Part shown: one piece after another, positions 63,201 through 64,000 of the stretch
Layout of the letters: each line of letters opens with the position of its first letter
Position numbering within the stretch: position 1 is the first letter of the stretch
DNA from: Monarcha castaneiventris obscurior
Taxonomy: Eukaryota; Chordata; Aves; Passeriformes; Monarchidae
NCBI GenBank assembly: GCA_026261815.1
Contig: JAMPIT010000510.1
Coordinates: 15,782,001-15,846,000, forward strand
DNA: 64,000 bases
Reading direction: 5' to 3'
Notes under the pieces: model-generated
Databases searched by the model: none
The model's input: the letters and a program-made list of their open reading frames with translations, nothing else
What the model was told of the DNA's origin: nothing
Position numbers and translations under genes: made by a program

Positions 63201-64000
63201 TTAAAATGTTAAGTTAGCATTTCTTAGTGGCAGACAGCTTAATTGCTATAGAGTTTTCTGCAACAAATGCTAACTCTCTGCTTGAGCTACTCAGCCACAA
63301 AGCTGAAAGTTAATACAGGTTGCCTTCCACAACCCACTAATAACAGGAACGCTGCTATTCAACAAACCACAGAGCTCTGCAAAGTGTTTTGTTTAACAAT
63401 AGCATAAGTGTGCTGCTAAGTGGCAAGATCAAACACAGTAAGAATCCAACAATTTGTGCACCCCTGCAAGGCACGCACTGGATGAACTGCATGGGCTGTA
63501 CCCTCCAACAACACAAACCCTGCATTAGCTCCCACATTTCTGAAGGGAAGGCAGATTTGCACTGTATTTGGGGTGGGATGGTGCCAATCTGTCAGATTCT
63601 GCTCCCCTTATTCAAGATAAGCGGACCTTTGCTCAGCAATGAGTGGATGGAGATGCTATTTAGCAGGAGAAAAGGCAAAATGCATGGAGGTAGGGGCACA
63701 GTACCAAAAATGTCAGGAGTTCATGCACATGTTTAGAGATTTCAGTATCCTACTTCAAGATAGGCAGACATTTGGATGATGAGCGCCCTCTGTAACCTTC
63801 ACCTCCTTTTTTTTTCCTAGATCAGGTCATTTCACCCAGCCCATCTCTCACTTACAATCAAAAACAGTCATGAGAGGTTCCCTCCCTCCTCAGAACAGAA
63901 CAGCTCTGTGCAGCTGCCCAAGAGAAGCCCCTCAGTGCTTGAGAAAGATCTTTTTTCATAGCCTCCATTAACACAAAAATCCTGTGTTCCTTAATTGAGT
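60226..64000. other. Non-coding sequence, no gene seen
   Basis: The first 80 bases continue the GC-rich patch (repeated CAGGG, GGGCTG and GGCTCC words) and end at CCCAATAAATTTT. An interrupted (TA)n lies at 60709-60734. Overlapping frames on both strands at 61190-61545 reflect a GC-richer stretch and show no domain. The remainder to the window end is unremarkable AT-rich DNA, with a 115-codon plus frame at 63389-63736 that I do not recognise. Confidence 0.55.
60709..60734. repeat. Interrupted (TA)n microsatellite
   Basis: Two TA runs of seven and five units are separated by GG. It is likely to vary in length between individuals. Confidence 0.9.

Overview
The window is vertebrate nuclear DNA, most likely from a bird. 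It is AT-rich and CpG-poor, no continuous coding gene can be recognised on either strand, and it holds several degraded CR1 LINE fragments, the dominant interspersed repeat of birds (CR1 also occurs in other sauropsids). The avian call rests on the CR1 copies and one compact LTR and is an inference; a passerine is a guess. There is no sign of bacterial or viral gene organisation: no operons, no ribosome binding sites, no tRNA, rRNA or CRISPR. Most open reading frames are short chance frames, and several begin at GTG or TTG rather than ATG.

Layout. 1-25.7 kb is unique-looking AT-rich sequence with two small tandem duplications (4671-4733 and 9325-9415), homopolymer runs, a CpG cluster near 18.15 kb, and the 3' end stub of a CR1 at 19.13-19.22 kb. 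25.74-26.66 kb is a 5'-truncated CR1 running from the reverse transcriptase palm to its 3' UTR. 26.7-35 kb is unique sequence with a short perfect hairpin (28.45 kb) and a (GGAA)n microsatellite (29.96 kb). 34,995-35,393 is a solo LTR on the minus strand, with matching ends, a TATA box, a polyadenylation signal and a 4-bp target duplication. 37.2-37.65 kb is a GC-richer block of unknown nature. 40.59-41.13 kb is a second CR1, truncated at both ends. 49.38-49.53 kb holds the best candidate exon or conserved element: a strong splice-acceptor-like tract followed by an open, CpG-rich stretch. 57.5-57.95 kb is a possible old LTR-derived segment. 59.15-59.64 kb is a third CR1 fragment, on the minus strand. 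60.12-60.30 kb is a GC-rich patch with a hairpin.

Interpretation: a gene desert or the inside of a very long intron, with transposon remnants as the only firmly named features. No new multi-gene system was found. The items most worth checking are the 49.4 kb element, the solo LTR and the 60.2 kb hairpin.
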